Positions 10,940-21,129 of a stretch of 64,000 nucleotides of DNA are shown here, in pieces. The position numbers and the translations under genes were made by a program. The DNA lies in assembly GCA_006176705.1 (NCBI GenBank), contig QRFJ01000481.1, forward strand, positions 558,001 through 622,000, written 5' to 3'. The stretch is from Cocos nucifera. Its lineage: Eukaryota > Streptophyta > Magnoliopsida > Arecales > Arecaceae. The first letter of the stretch is position 1, and each line of letters begins with the position of its first letter. The notes below the pieces were generated by a model. It did no database searches. It saw only the letters and a list, made by a program, of their open reading frames with translations, and was not told the DNA's origin.

Positions 10940-12097
10940 TCTTTAAGAGATTTTTTAGTTTGAGAACTACATGCTGGAGGATTAGCTGGACACTTTGGTA
11001 GGAATAAAATCATAGAGTTGATAGAAGTTCAGTTCTTTTGGCCAAGCCTGAAAAGAGATGTCGCTCGAATGGTTGCCTAATGTAGAACATGTGCCGTGGC
11101 CAAGTAAAAAAAATAGAACATAGGTATATACACACCCTTATCTGTACCAGACTATTCTTGGCAAAATGTTAGTATGAATTTTGTTTTAGGCTTACCTAAG
11201 ACAGTTAGAAAGCATGATTCAGTTCTAGTGGTTGTAGATAGATTTTCAAAACTGGCCCATTTTTTGCCCTGTTGCCAAACGTCGGACGCTTCAAAAGTTT
11301 TAAGAATTTACTTTGATGAGATTATTAAATTGCATGGATTATCTAAAACCATTATATCTAATAGAGATGTTAGATTCATGAGCTACTTTTGAAAAATCCT
11401 ATGTCACCTTCTAGACACAAAATTAAAATTTTCTTCTGCCTTTCATCCATAAATAGATGGTCAGACTGAAGTGGTCAATAGGAGTCTTAGAAATTTATTG
11501 CATTGCTTGATTGAAAAACATATGGATAACTAGGATCTTTTATTACCCTGATATGAATTTGCATATAATAGCTCTATTAATAGATCCATTGGCATGAGTC
11601 CTTTTGAAGTAGTTCATGGATATCAACCTAGAAAATCAATAGACCTTATCCCACTACCCATGCATGCTAGAATTTTTGAATCTACAGAGTCATTTGCACA
11701 GCATATCTAGAGTTTACATAAAAAGATCAATAAAAAAATTAGTATTAGTAATAAAGTTTATAAACAGAATGCAGATTCTCATCGATGTGCTCAAGAGTTT
11801 GTAGAAAGAGACTATGTGATGGTTTGAATGAGATCTGAACGATTTCCATCAGGAACTGTCAAGAAGTTACATACTCGAGGAGTAGGTCCATTTAAGATTT
11901 TAAAGAAGATCGCACCAAATGCATATATTATGGACTTACCTTCTGATTTTGAGATTAACTCTACTTTTAACGTTGCATATCTCGTCACCTATAAAGAACC
12001 AACTTGGATACCTAATGAGCCATTTGAGCTTGAACCAACCTTTGAGAGAGAGCCTATTCCTGAGTATCCACCAGCCAAAATGTCAAAGCATGATTAG
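10940..12097 (+). pseudogene. Element C integrase, two catalytic residues changed
   Basis: The H2C2 zinc-binding region is at about 10965-11105 (H..H..CxxC visible). The catalytic core follows. The first acidic residue, normally the D of S-M-D-F, is N (11177-11179), and the second, normally the D of S-D-R-D, is also N in I-S-N-R-D. The glutamate in G-Q-T-E-V is kept. The C-terminal GPF/Y-like module (G-V-G-P-F-K-I) lies near 11881. Even without the stops this copy could not integrate. Confidence 0.85.
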
Positions 12098-12306
12098 ATT
12101 GAGAGAATTTTGGATGAGCAGATCATCTCCATCCAAAGTCAAGGCTATCAGTGATACTTAGTTAGATGGCGAGGTCAACCAGAGTTCGAGGATACCTGGA
12201 TCACTCGAGAAGAGCTACAGCATATTGATCCTGATTTGCTTGAGTGTTACCAGAGCAGAATCGACCCCCACTTGATAGGATCGAGTTCTCCTCATGCTGA
12301 GAGAAT
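12098..12306 (+). pseudogene. Element C chromodomain tail
   Basis: After a stop at 12095-12097 the same frame continues with I-L-D-E-Q-I, then TGA at 12152-12154, then Y-L-V-R-W-R-G and W-I-T-R-E-E-L, a chromodomain. In chromoviruses it steers integration toward modified chromatin. The last bases before the LTR are purine-rich and may include the polypurine tract. Confidence 0.8.
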
Positions 12307-13693
12307 TGGTGCAGACACTAGAGCCACCAGAAGTTAGCAACATAATTTAGATTCAATTTGGATTGAAGAAGTCATATCAGAATAACTCTACTTCAGTTAT
12401 TTTGTTCCAGTTCTTTTGATTTAATCAATTAGTTCTTTTGATGCATTTAGTTTTGGATCCATAGGATCATACTTGGGTTTATTTGGATTGAGCCTTATTT
12501 GGAAAGAGACCATCATAAAGAAGCAAGCTTGGTCCATGTCATCTTTGGAGCCACCACCCTCTACACATCCAGGGGGAAAATACACATGCCAGCATGTGCC
12601 ATACCCAAGGATCCTCATGCCAAGTTGTGCCAGGCATCAAGCGCCCACATGGAGTTTCTTTTCTTTCCTAGGATTCCTTAAGAGTTCTTAATTTCTTACT
12701 TATTTTGTTAAAAGACTGATTTCTTCCCTATGGTTCCATAAAAGATAGATATGATATATTATTGTATTTGAAAATCATACATAATGTTTTACTTTTTTGT
12801 TGGAAGGGTTGATTTTTTTCTTATAAAGAAAATAGGATTTCTAAAAAAATAGGATCCCTAGGGTCCTATATAAACTCATGTATCTTTAATGAATGAGACA
12901 ATGAATGAATGAATGAATTACTTTATAATTCTCACAAACACTTGTGTTAGTCGCTTCGAGAGGAAGAGGGAGTGAGATCCAAAATCGCCCCACGAGGGGA
13001 GGATGTGAGGTCCACCTTTTTCTATCTTTTTAATCTTTATTTTCTTGAGATTCAGTGTTCCTACGATCCCAATTCATCTTCACCATCTACCTACACAAGC
13101 CTATTCCACCAAAAGAAGATTTATCTCCTCCAAGATTTTTATCTATCATACAGAGAGAGAAATAGTGATCTATTATTCTGCAGATCAAATATTTACAAGG
13201 ACCTTCGTTCTTTCTCAACTAATCTTTGATTTTTACTTATTTTTTTTAGATTCGATGTTGGTAAAGACTTAGTTCTTTATCGATAGATCTGTTTGGTTAA
13301 AAGATTAAGAGCCTTAATCAGGGTAGTTTCTTAACTACCATAATTCGAATTCTTCTTATCTTTTTTTGGATTTTCTTGCAGGCTTAATTTCTTGCTATCC
13401 TTCATTCCATTTATATATTTTTTTATAATTATTCATGAGCATGTTTAATTTCTGCTATCTATCTATTTACTTGATTATTGCTAGTTATTTACTGATCTCT
13501 AAAATGGCATTCATCGGCATCATTTAGATTGATCGTGCTTTGATTCCATGTCAATCAATCACGCCTCCTGAGCAGGATATAGACAACTATACTGTCTGTC
13601 CTGAAAATAATATACCATGATCGGACATGATTTATTGTTGATGAACGGAAGGAAGCTTGGTCTTTTCTTTTTTTCTTTGGCTATCCCGCATCA
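12307..13693 (+). repeat. Element C, 3' LTR
   Basis: 1387 bp, TGGTGCAGACAC...CCCGCATCA, followed by AAATT. Alignable over its whole length with 6098-7481. Confidence 0.93.
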
Positions 13694-13698
13694 AAATT

Positions 13699-14584
13699 CC
13701 ACCCTAGCCTTCTCCTCTTCTACCCTTGCACTAGCCATCGCTTCAATTATGCCCGAAGGAATTGCAGCTCAAATCTTGTCCTAAGCTCAGATCCACCTAT
13801 CTCATCCTGAGGCTCTTGAGACTCTCTAGCTCTTTCTGAGATCTGCTCTCAATCTTTCTAAGATACCTCCTGACACTCTCTACTGAGATACCTCTCTTTA
13901 CTACTGCACCACCAAATCTCTCTCAGCCCCGTGCCTCCAGGGTAGCACTGTTGCAGCACTCCAGCGCTCCCTATCTCATCTCGACGTCGTCTCTTCATAG
14001 GTATCCGAATCGTCTCTTGCTGCACATAATCCATCCTCCACCTAAATCTCAACTCTCCCTGGTGCTCCTAAAACAAAAACCTGATCCAAGATCAGCCATC
14101 CAGCACTAACCTGCTGGACCTCCATGGATCATCCATCTCCATCACCTCCAAGGCTTCATAAATCCATGCTCTAGTCGAACCGCTGAATGCATCCCCAACT
14201 ACTTCTTCCACCTTCCTGCAACCGAAGGACGTATAGTCATTTCTTCAGCTTTTCTTCGACCATTATCCCTCAAAAAATCTCTCTTCATCCACCAAACAGC
14301 CCCACACAGTCCATCTTCCTAGAAAATTCTGTCACCTATCATACACCCCCAATCTCTCCAACTAAGATCGATCAGAAAATCATGCACTCAAACCTTCCAT
14401 CTCGAAAAAAATTCTTTCCGTTAATCCTCTCAGCCTCCACCTTCAACCCGCTGCCCTCGATTGGCCAAACCACAACAATAATAAAAATAGATCTGAGACA
14501 TACCATGAAATACTTGTGCAGATTTTTGATTTCATCCTGTATGACTTCTCCTACGCTTTCATGCACCATCAGGCTTTGCACTGG
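13699..14584 (-). pseudogene. gag: Element B gag remnant
   Basis: On the minus strand, reading inward from the PBS, a segment near 14390-14430 aligns with the start of A's gag (the R/K-F-x-G/E-K-x-F-F box), but only across frame changes. The rest is frames of fewer than 70 codons. This is an older and more decayed gag than A's. A 134-codon plus-strand frame (14187-14591) is antisense and probably chance. Confidence 0.55.
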
Positions 14585-14596
14585 GCTCTGATACCA
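14585..14596 (-). promoter_or_regulatory. Element B primer binding site
   Basis: GCTCTGATACCA on the plus strand, the reverse complement of the iMet PBS, next to the right (5') LTR. A second partial copy, TGATACCAATTG, lies about 45 bp inside the LTR at 14629. Confidence 0.85.
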
Positions 14597-14601
14597 ATTA
14601 T

Positions 14602-15496
14602 TGTGACATCACCATAGCATCACCTAGCTATGATACCAATTGTTGAGAAATTCCTGAACTTTAGCATGCACTTGAGGAGACCTTTAACATTCTCTAAGGG
14701 CAACAAACCATCAATCCACCAATTTAGATCTATGATGGGGCACATCCCTCTTTGGACTTAAAGGAGGTGGCCCCTTGGGGCGGCAACTCTAGAGAGAAGA
14801 GAGAAGAGAGAGTGAGGAAGAAAAGATCTATATTCCAATCCATATTATAAAATCCAAATATAACCTATGTATTTATACATAGCTATTAGGCCCGACCAAA
14901 AACTCTCTTGGCTAACCCAATACATGAAAGTGCTCACCAAGCCCATGTACACCCATGTCTCCCATGCTCTCATCTTCTTGATCTAAACCTGACCCATACA
15001 TGAGTTAGACACCTTAAGACCTTATTGGACTAGGTCTTAAGATCCAAACAGAAAATTCCATCCAGTTCTGTTCACCACCATCGAGCCGACTCTGTCAATA
15101 GCCGAGTTGGCTCGACTACGTCTCATCCAAATCCTATTTTCTGTCTGCATAAGATAGCAGGCTCGATTGCACTCCGAGTCGGCTCGATCTTAGCTCGAGC
15201 CGACTCGACTGCATAATCGAGCCAACTCGCCTATGTGTCGGTCCCTTGTCTTGGTTGATTCTTCTCATGGCTTTAGTCCTTTGCTCTATCTTGTATCCTA
15301 AGTTTTCAAAGCACCTACCAAGCCCCTCAAGGTTCTTACATCTGAACCTCGAGCCCGTGCAGGACTACACGCCATCTTCCTCCTAAGACAACTCTTGTCC
15401 TAGTCTTAGGACTCACACCCATCCTAGACTTTCAGAGCCAACATCTTGGCTCCTCCTGTGACCTCCCAAGGCTTAGAAGCACCATAAATTCTAACA
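14602..15496 (-). repeat. Element B, 5' LTR
   Basis: 895 bp, TGTGACATCACC...TTCTAACA. It aligns with 1090-1804 plus 5232-5409 and, more distantly and in reverse complement, with the LTRs of A. Confidence 0.88.
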
Positions 15497-16650
15497 CAAT
15501 GCTATAGACTGTGAGAAACCACTGGGAAATGCCTCCACTGATCTATGCAGGGGGCTATGAGCCAACAGTCCGTGATTGACCATGTGAGTAGATTAGGCAC
15601 CCATGTGGATGGATGAAGGTAAGAGTATGTAGGAATATCTCAACCACTTCTACAAGATTCTCATCGATCTTCTTAGTGTAGGTGAGAAGATTGAGGAGAA
15701 GACCAGGGCATTAGTCTTGCTAGCATTGCTTTTTCCTTCGTATGAGTCCTTGATGACTGCTCTTCTAATGGAAAAGAGCACCATCAAGATAAACGATGTC
15801 ACTACAATGATTCTTCATAATGAGATTTTTAAAAAGAAGAATCTAGCTTTGAGCTCGGATGGTGATAGCTCAGCTTTGGCAGTTTCTGGAGGAGTAGATG
15901 GAGCGACAAAGGATGGTAAGAAGGATGATCCAAGTCTAAGATGAGGGACCAGAGCAAGATCAAGTATTACTAGTGTAACGAGTTGGAGCATCGTGTCAAA
16001 GATAGCCCATAACTCAAAGATCAAATGCAGGCTGCTATGGCAAAGGCCAGTTGCGATATAAAAGTTAGTAACGATGTCCTTCTAGTAACTGATTAAGTAT
16101 CTACTTCTTTCTTCCAGTGGATTATGGATTTTACTTGTGTCCATCATGTATGCTGTAGAGAGAAGCTATTTGACTCCCTGAAGATCAGTGAGAGCACTGT
16201 ATTTCTGCCGCACAAATCGAGCTATGAGATCAAGGGCAGTGGAACGGTTAACATGAAGCTCCATGATAGAACAGTGAAGAAGTTGGGTTATGTTTAATAT
16301 ATACCCAGTTTTAAGAAGAATCTAATCTTACCGAGCAGACTGGATTCGACCAACTTCAGATAGAAAGCTGATGGAGGAATCTTAAAAGTCATGCATGACA
16401 GTAGGGTGATGATTAGAGAAAGAAAGTATAAAGGACACTACCTCATGGAAGGAAGTCTAGTGCGATATGGAGCTTCAAGAGCAGGTCGATCGGATAAGAG
16501 ACAGAAGATCGGAAAGAATGACATGCGACGTCGTAAAGTTTCTATTGCTGCAGGAGACTATCCTGAGCAGATCTCAGGTCAGAAGGATCACAGCAGTTAT
16601 TCAATCATACTAAAAAGACTTGCTACAAACTTTTTTTTGGCTATCCTTTA
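15497..16650 (+). pseudogene. Fragment D: gag and protease region of a copia family (same as element E)
   Basis: Frames covering about 15600-15990 match the C-terminal half of E's gag almost residue by residue, including the VEKSTIK/MEKSTIK box and the serine-rich linker. A knuckle follows with two of its four ligands changed. At 16117-16170 comes a W-I-M-D-F-x box, where copia proteases have W-x-x-D-S-G-A. The part at 16390-16620 matches E's segment next to its 3' LTR. The 5' end is cut by element B's LTR, and no LTR of its own is present. Confidence 0.7.
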
Positions 16651-16792
16651 AATTGGACACCATGAAACCATAATTCAAATAAAACCAGGTAGAACACCCA
16701 GCACCAAAGCAATGGGCCTGCCACTTAAGTGTCTTACTCTTATGCTGCTGTTGATGCCACTAATGATGTTTTTTACATTACTAGTGACGATG

Positions 16793-16818
16793 CCGCGCGC
16801 GCGCGCATATATATATAA
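16793..16818. repeat. Compound (GC)n(AT)n microsatellite
   Basis: A short alternating GC run passes directly into alternating AT, a left-handed-DNA-prone type of sequence. Confidence 0.9.
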
Positions 16819-16898
16819 CTAGTATGTGTATTTATAATAACTATTGTAGAATTTAAGATGTTATTTAAATAATTATTGTTATTGTACATAGTAGGTAA

Positions 16899-17381
16899 AT
16901 GGCAAAAAAAGGTAAGAAAAGGACTGATAGCAGTGCACAACAAGAAGGTGGGACCTCGTCTACACCTCAACTTCATTTGTTAGATGAACCGCAACAAGAA
17001 GTTTGTGAATCTAATCATATTGGCTCATCAAAAGTTCCACCATAATCCGAGCCTTCAGTTGATACAAGCAGCTAAGATAATATTTATCTAAAAATTTTAT
17101 TTTGTTTGCTAACTTTTACTTATGAATAATGCCTAGCTATCAAGTTTATATTATTTATCTTGGTAACAGGTTCCACAATTGGAAAAAAATGAGGTCGAAG
17201 AAAGGGTAAGGAGTTAAATCAGGATATCGTATGAAGTTAGAAATTTTTGATAAGGGGTAATTATTTGAAATTTTTTTTACATGATTAGCAAAATCTTATG
17301 GTTTTAATATACTATTTTATTATTTGATATGAATCTATTATTATTTTTACTTAAAACTATATGCTTAAAAATTTTGGTACT
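16899..17381 (+). pseudogene. Ptta/En-Spm (Transposase_24-like) gene, part 1
   Basis: ATG 16899 opens a lysine-rich start followed by a Q/S/P-rich stretch (16899-17075, one internal TAA). About 100 bp later a GTAACAG acceptor precedes a basic K/R-G-K-G-K-E-L box near 17190-17215, the hallmark layout of the N-terminus of plant Ptta/En-Spm transposase-related proteins. The gene is broken at 17382 by element F. Whether an active CACTA element once carried it is unknown, because I could not find its terminal repeats. Confidence 0.5.
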
Positions 17382-18860
17382 TGTTGGGGATAAACCTAGC
17401 TCCCGCCGAAGTCCAGCTCGGTACTTAGCCTAATGCAGCTGGTAATCATGGAAGAGCTTCAATCAGAAATTCTCTTCCCAGCAGCCAAACTCATTCAGTG
17501 GCCGAACTCCTCCAGCGGCCGAACCCCTTCAGCCGACCGAACTTCTCAGCGGTCGAACTCTGATCGAATTTTTTTAGCCGACCGAGCTCCTCAGTGGTCG
17601 AGCCCCAGCCGAAACCCTTCAACTGGTCGAGCTCCTCAGCGGTCGAACCCTAACCGAACTTCTTCAGTCGGCCGAATTCTACAGCGACCGCACCCCAGTC
17701 GAACTCCTTCCGGATTGCTCCTATAATCGGATTCCTTCAGGAGCCAAACTCCTTCCGAACTTCTCCTTCAGTCGGATTTCTACGGAAGCCAAACTTCCTC
17801 CGGATTCCTCCTTCAGTCGGGCTTCTACAGGAGCAAAACTCCCTCCGAATTTCTCCTTCGGTCGAATTTCTATGAGAGCCAAACTCCCTCCGGATTCCTC
17901 CTTCAGTCGGGCTTCTATGGGAGCCAAACTCCTTCTAGAATTCTTCTTCAATCATATTTCCACATGAGCCAAACTTCTTTCGGACTTCTCCTTCAGTCGA
18001 ATTCCTCCAAGAGCCAAACTCCTTCCAGATTCCTTCTTCAGTCAGATTTTCATAGGAGCTGAACTCTTTTTAGACTTCTCCTATAGCCAGATTTTCATAG
18101 GAGCTGAACTTCTTTCGAACTTCTTCTTCTATTGAATTCCTCTAGGAGCTAAACTTCTTTCAAAATTTTTCTGCAGTCGAATTTCTCGAGGAGCCGAACT
18201 CCTTCCGGACCTCTCCTTTAGTAGGATTTCTATAGGAGCCAAACTCTTTCCAAAATTCTTCTTCAATTGGATTCCTCCAGAAGCCAACCTCCTTTCAGAT
18301 TACTCTTACAGTCGGACTCCTTCAGCTCAATCGAACTCCGAATGCATGCTTCCACCAAACGGTATGGCTGCCATTATCGAACTGACAGCACCTCTCTCTC
18401 CATAACAAGCCTCATGCGGCCCACGATCGGACGACATGGCCGTCACTATCAGTCTGACGAAACCTCTCTCTCCATAATAAGCCCCATGTGGCTCATGATC
18501 AGATGGCATGGCTACCACTATCAGTCTGACGATACCTTTCTCTCCATATCGAACTTCATATGGCCTCGAGCTGCCCGCCACCAGACGGTATGACCATCAC
18601 CATCAATCAAGCTCCGTCTATAAAAAGAAATTCTTCAGATACGTTTTCTCTAAGCTCTCCTCTTCCACTCAAAATTTTGCTGAACTTTTTTCTGAGCACT
18701 CCATTTCTGTTGCTCAGAAGAGCTGATCTGATCATCGGAGGATCCTATCGGAGCCACCACCACCGACTCTGAATGAAACTTTATTTTGTAGGTCACCAAC
18801 GGCGACCTCATCTTTCTCGACTCCAGACCAATCCGACGTCAATCAGATTCTGCATCAATA
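17382..18860 (+). repeat. Element F, 5' LTR, with internal minisatellite
   Basis: 1479 bp, TGTTGGGGATAAA...CATCAATA. About 17480-17700 holds short repeats of the type CGA-CCG-AAC-TCC-TCAGCGGTC. 17725-18310 is a 45-bp tandem array. The last 550 bp contain a CTATAAAAAG TATA-like box at 18619-18628, the likely transcription start region. Confidence 0.92.
17725..18310. repeat. 45-bp minisatellite inside the LTR of F
   Basis: About 12-13 imperfect units of AGCCAAACTCCTTCCG followed by A/G-x-T-TCTCCTTCAGTCGG and TTCTAC/TGGG. The unit is 15 codons long and is open on the minus strand in places (17721-17951), giving a 15-residue periodic peptide that I take to be incidental. Confidence 0.85.
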
Positions 18861-18876
18861 GAATTAACGCTAGAGA
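18861..18876 (+). promoter_or_regulatory. Element F putative primer binding region
   Basis: The bases after the 5' LTR read GAATTAACGCTAGAG. Element H has GGTTAACACTAGAG at the equivalent place. The conserved TTAACRCTAGAG suggests a functional site, but it lacks the usual TGG start, so I cannot name the tRNA. Confidence 0.45.
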
Positions 18877-18992
18877 AAGAGCCCTCTATTCTTGAGGTTT
18901 CCTTATTCTTAAAGGAGTGCTCAGCAACGATCTCTCTCCTTCCTCTCTAAAAATCTCTCTTCTTCCTTTCTAGAGTTCTTTTCTAAGAAAAA

Positions 18993-20470
18993 ATGCCTCC
19001 TAGGAGAGCTTCGACCCAGTGATCGACGGCCTCTACAATCAGATCCCATCCAAATCTATCTGCCTCCACTTTAGTCCCAACAACTCAAGCTCCACCTATA
19101 GCCGTGGTGGATGCAGAGCAGTTCAACCTATTGGTCCAGCAGGTCCGTGATCTCACGGAGGCGATGCAGGCTATACATCGACAGGCCCCAGCACTAGTTC
19201 GATCGAAGCAGGCTTCTCCAGAGCCTCATGGTCCAATCTGGGAATGGCCGATTTGGGCTACCGGACCTCTGATCTTTAGAAAGGGGAAGCAGAGGATGGA
19301 GGGCCCCTGCTCGGACCACAACTCGATCCAGAAGGAAGCTTCACATCCATTCCACTAGAAAATCCTGGAGATCAACGACTGTGAAGATGTCCTGGATCAA
19401 AGGCTCCTACAAATGAGCCAACAAATCAAAGAGCTCCGCCACACCCCCTCCTCACACGGTAATGATATTTGCACTGACCCTCCTTTTTCTCAGAAGATTA
19501 TGTAGGAATCCATCCCACCGAACTTCAAGCTTTCGCAGTTTGAGAGTTACATCGGGACCACCAATCCGGTCAACCATCTGAAGGCCTTCTGGATAATGAT
19601 GTTACTCCACGACATGCCAGACGCTATTTTATGCCAGACTTTTTCGTTCATCCTTAAGGAAGCTGCCAAAAATTGGTACTCAGTACTTAAGTCGGGTACC
19701 ATCTTTTTCTTTGATCAGATGAGCCATCAGTTCGTGGCTCCCTTCGTCAACAGCCGACGTCCGCGCCAAGATTCGAATTTCTTGATGACCATCAAACAAA
19801 AGGAGGGAGAATCCATCCGGGCTTATGTCATTCAGTTTAATGCTGCTGCATTGGAGGTCCAGAATCTGGACCAATCCATCGCCATGGCTGAACTCAAGGG
19901 CGACCTTCAAAAGAATGATTTATTATTCTTTCTGAAAAAGAAGTACCTCAGGGACTTCGCCGATATGCTAACTCGGGCTAAAGGTTACGCCCGAGCTGAA
20001 GAGGCCTTCAAGGCCAAGGATGATGAAGCCTTTGATAAGCGATGGATCGGTGAGTCAGACGGGCCCATCGAGGAAGGAAAGCCGAGTAAAGCTCTATCGG
20101 CTCCCAAACTTTCTCTGAGTGCAAGTGAGCCCGAACTCCTCCCCGGGCTCGGAGGTAGGGAAGCCCGGATAGAAGGGCACGGTGGAGTTCTCTCCAACGA
20201 AGATTTCACAACTACATCCCTCTCAATGCTCCAAAAATTCAAATACTGATGAAAATCAAGGAGCAACTACCGAGGTTGAAAAGGATGCACTCTCATCCCA
20301 ACAAGCGCAATCCTAACAAGTTCTGCCTTTACCATCGTGATCACGATCACGACACTAAGGAGTGTATCCAACTCCAGGATGAGATCGAGGGGCTTATTAG
20401 GCGGGCAGACTAGGCCGATTCTTACGACGACAGTCTGAAGGGCGAGAAGATCGACTGAGGACATTGCCGT
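18993..20470 (+). pseudogene. gag: Element F gag
   Basis: ATG 18993 starts M-P-P-R-R, with a TGA at the tenth codon. The frame then runs to about 19358 with the QFNLLVQQVRDL box. Another frame, 19500-20249, carries the retrotransposon gag core, including PPNFKLSQFESY and the W..L....I.....M...F...F box. The C-terminal tail at about 20320-20400 has C-x3-H-R-D-H-x-H-D-T-K-E-C, the zinc-binding pattern typical of Tat gag. At least two frame breaks separate these parts. Confidence 0.8.
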
Positions 20471-20499
20471 AGCCTGAGACACCAAGAAAGAAGGATCAA

Positions 20500-21062
20500 C
20501 AAGAAGATCGATCATATCTCGGCATCATCAACACAATCTCAAGAAAACTTCGACAAGGAGAGGCCAGCGAATCCGAGGGATCAATGAAGAGGCAGAGGAC
20601 TAAAGAACCTATAATCTTCACTAAGGCAGACGGTCAGAGGGTCCAGTTCCCCCATAATGACGTGGTTGTAATCTCTTTAAACATTGTCGACTATGATGTA
20701 CGCCATATTTTGGTAGATAATGGAAACTCGATCGATGTATTATTTTATGATACTTTCTCGAAAATGTTCTTACTCAATAACCACTTGGGACCTGTGAACT
20801 CTTCATTGATAGGCTTCACTGATGATACCGTACCAATTGAGGGCATAATAACTTTGGTCGTGACTGCAGGATGATGTCCGAAATAAGCTAAGGTACAGAT
20901 CGATTTTTTAGTCATAAGGACTCCGTCCGCCTATAATGCTATTCTCGATCGATCTAGTCTAAATGTACTTCGGATAGTGGTATCAACTTATTATCTGAAG
21001 ATGAAATTTTCGATAAGTCATGGGATCGGAGAGGTCAGGGAAGATCAAGCTCTGGCAAGGCA
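20500..21062 (+). pseudogene. Element F aspartic protease
   Basis: Frame 20584-20874 contains I-L-V-D-N-G-N-S-I-D-V-L-F-Y, where D-N-G takes the place of D-S/T-G, as is usual in this lineage, then the G-F-T-D-D and G-x-I-T-L boxes. After a stop, the flap and an A-I-L-D-R-S/R-P-x-L-N-type C-terminal motif follow near 20937-20970. It would mature the polyprotein. Confidence 0.78.
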
Positions 21063-21129
21063 CTGCTACTCAATCGCCCTGCATAAGGAAGAATAGTCCG
21101 ACCCTTATCCTATTGATGGGCTGGATGTC

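Larger units (their letters stand above)
6098..13693 (+). mobile_element. Element C: Ty3/gypsy chromovirus-type retrotransposon
   Basis: LTRs at 6098-7481 and 12307-13693 with AAATT duplicated at 6093-6097 and 13694-13698. Order inside: PBS, gag, protease, reverse transcriptase, RNase H, integrase, chromodomain. The C-terminal chromodomain marks it as a chromovirus. The long (about 1.38 kb) LTRs and the iMet PBS would suit the Tekay/Del branch, but this is not established here. Every open frame is interrupted by stops, so it is dead. It sits inside the interior of element B. Confidence 0.92.
1090..15496 (-). mobile_element. Element B: gag-only copia-like LTR retrotransposon, split by elements A and C
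   Basis: The left LTR is 1090-1804 plus 5232-5409 (893 bp once A is removed) and the right LTR is 14602-15496 (895 bp). A minus-strand tRNA-iMet-type primer binding site (PBS) sits at 14585-14596. The interior is 5410-6097 plus 13699-14601, about 1.6 kb, close to the 1.66-kb interior of A. LTRs and interior are recognisably homologous to A in reverse complement. No pol domain is present. The flanks do not form a TSD (ATTAT on the left, CAATG on the right), and a PBS-like string lies outside the left LTR, so the boundaries may reflect recombination. Confidence 0.8.

Noticed and set aside
14629..14641. Alternative start of B's right LTR at TGTTGAG, next to a second partial PBS
   Set aside because: The similarity between B's two LTRs extends about 40 bp further, to TGTGACATC, and a better PBS lies beyond that.
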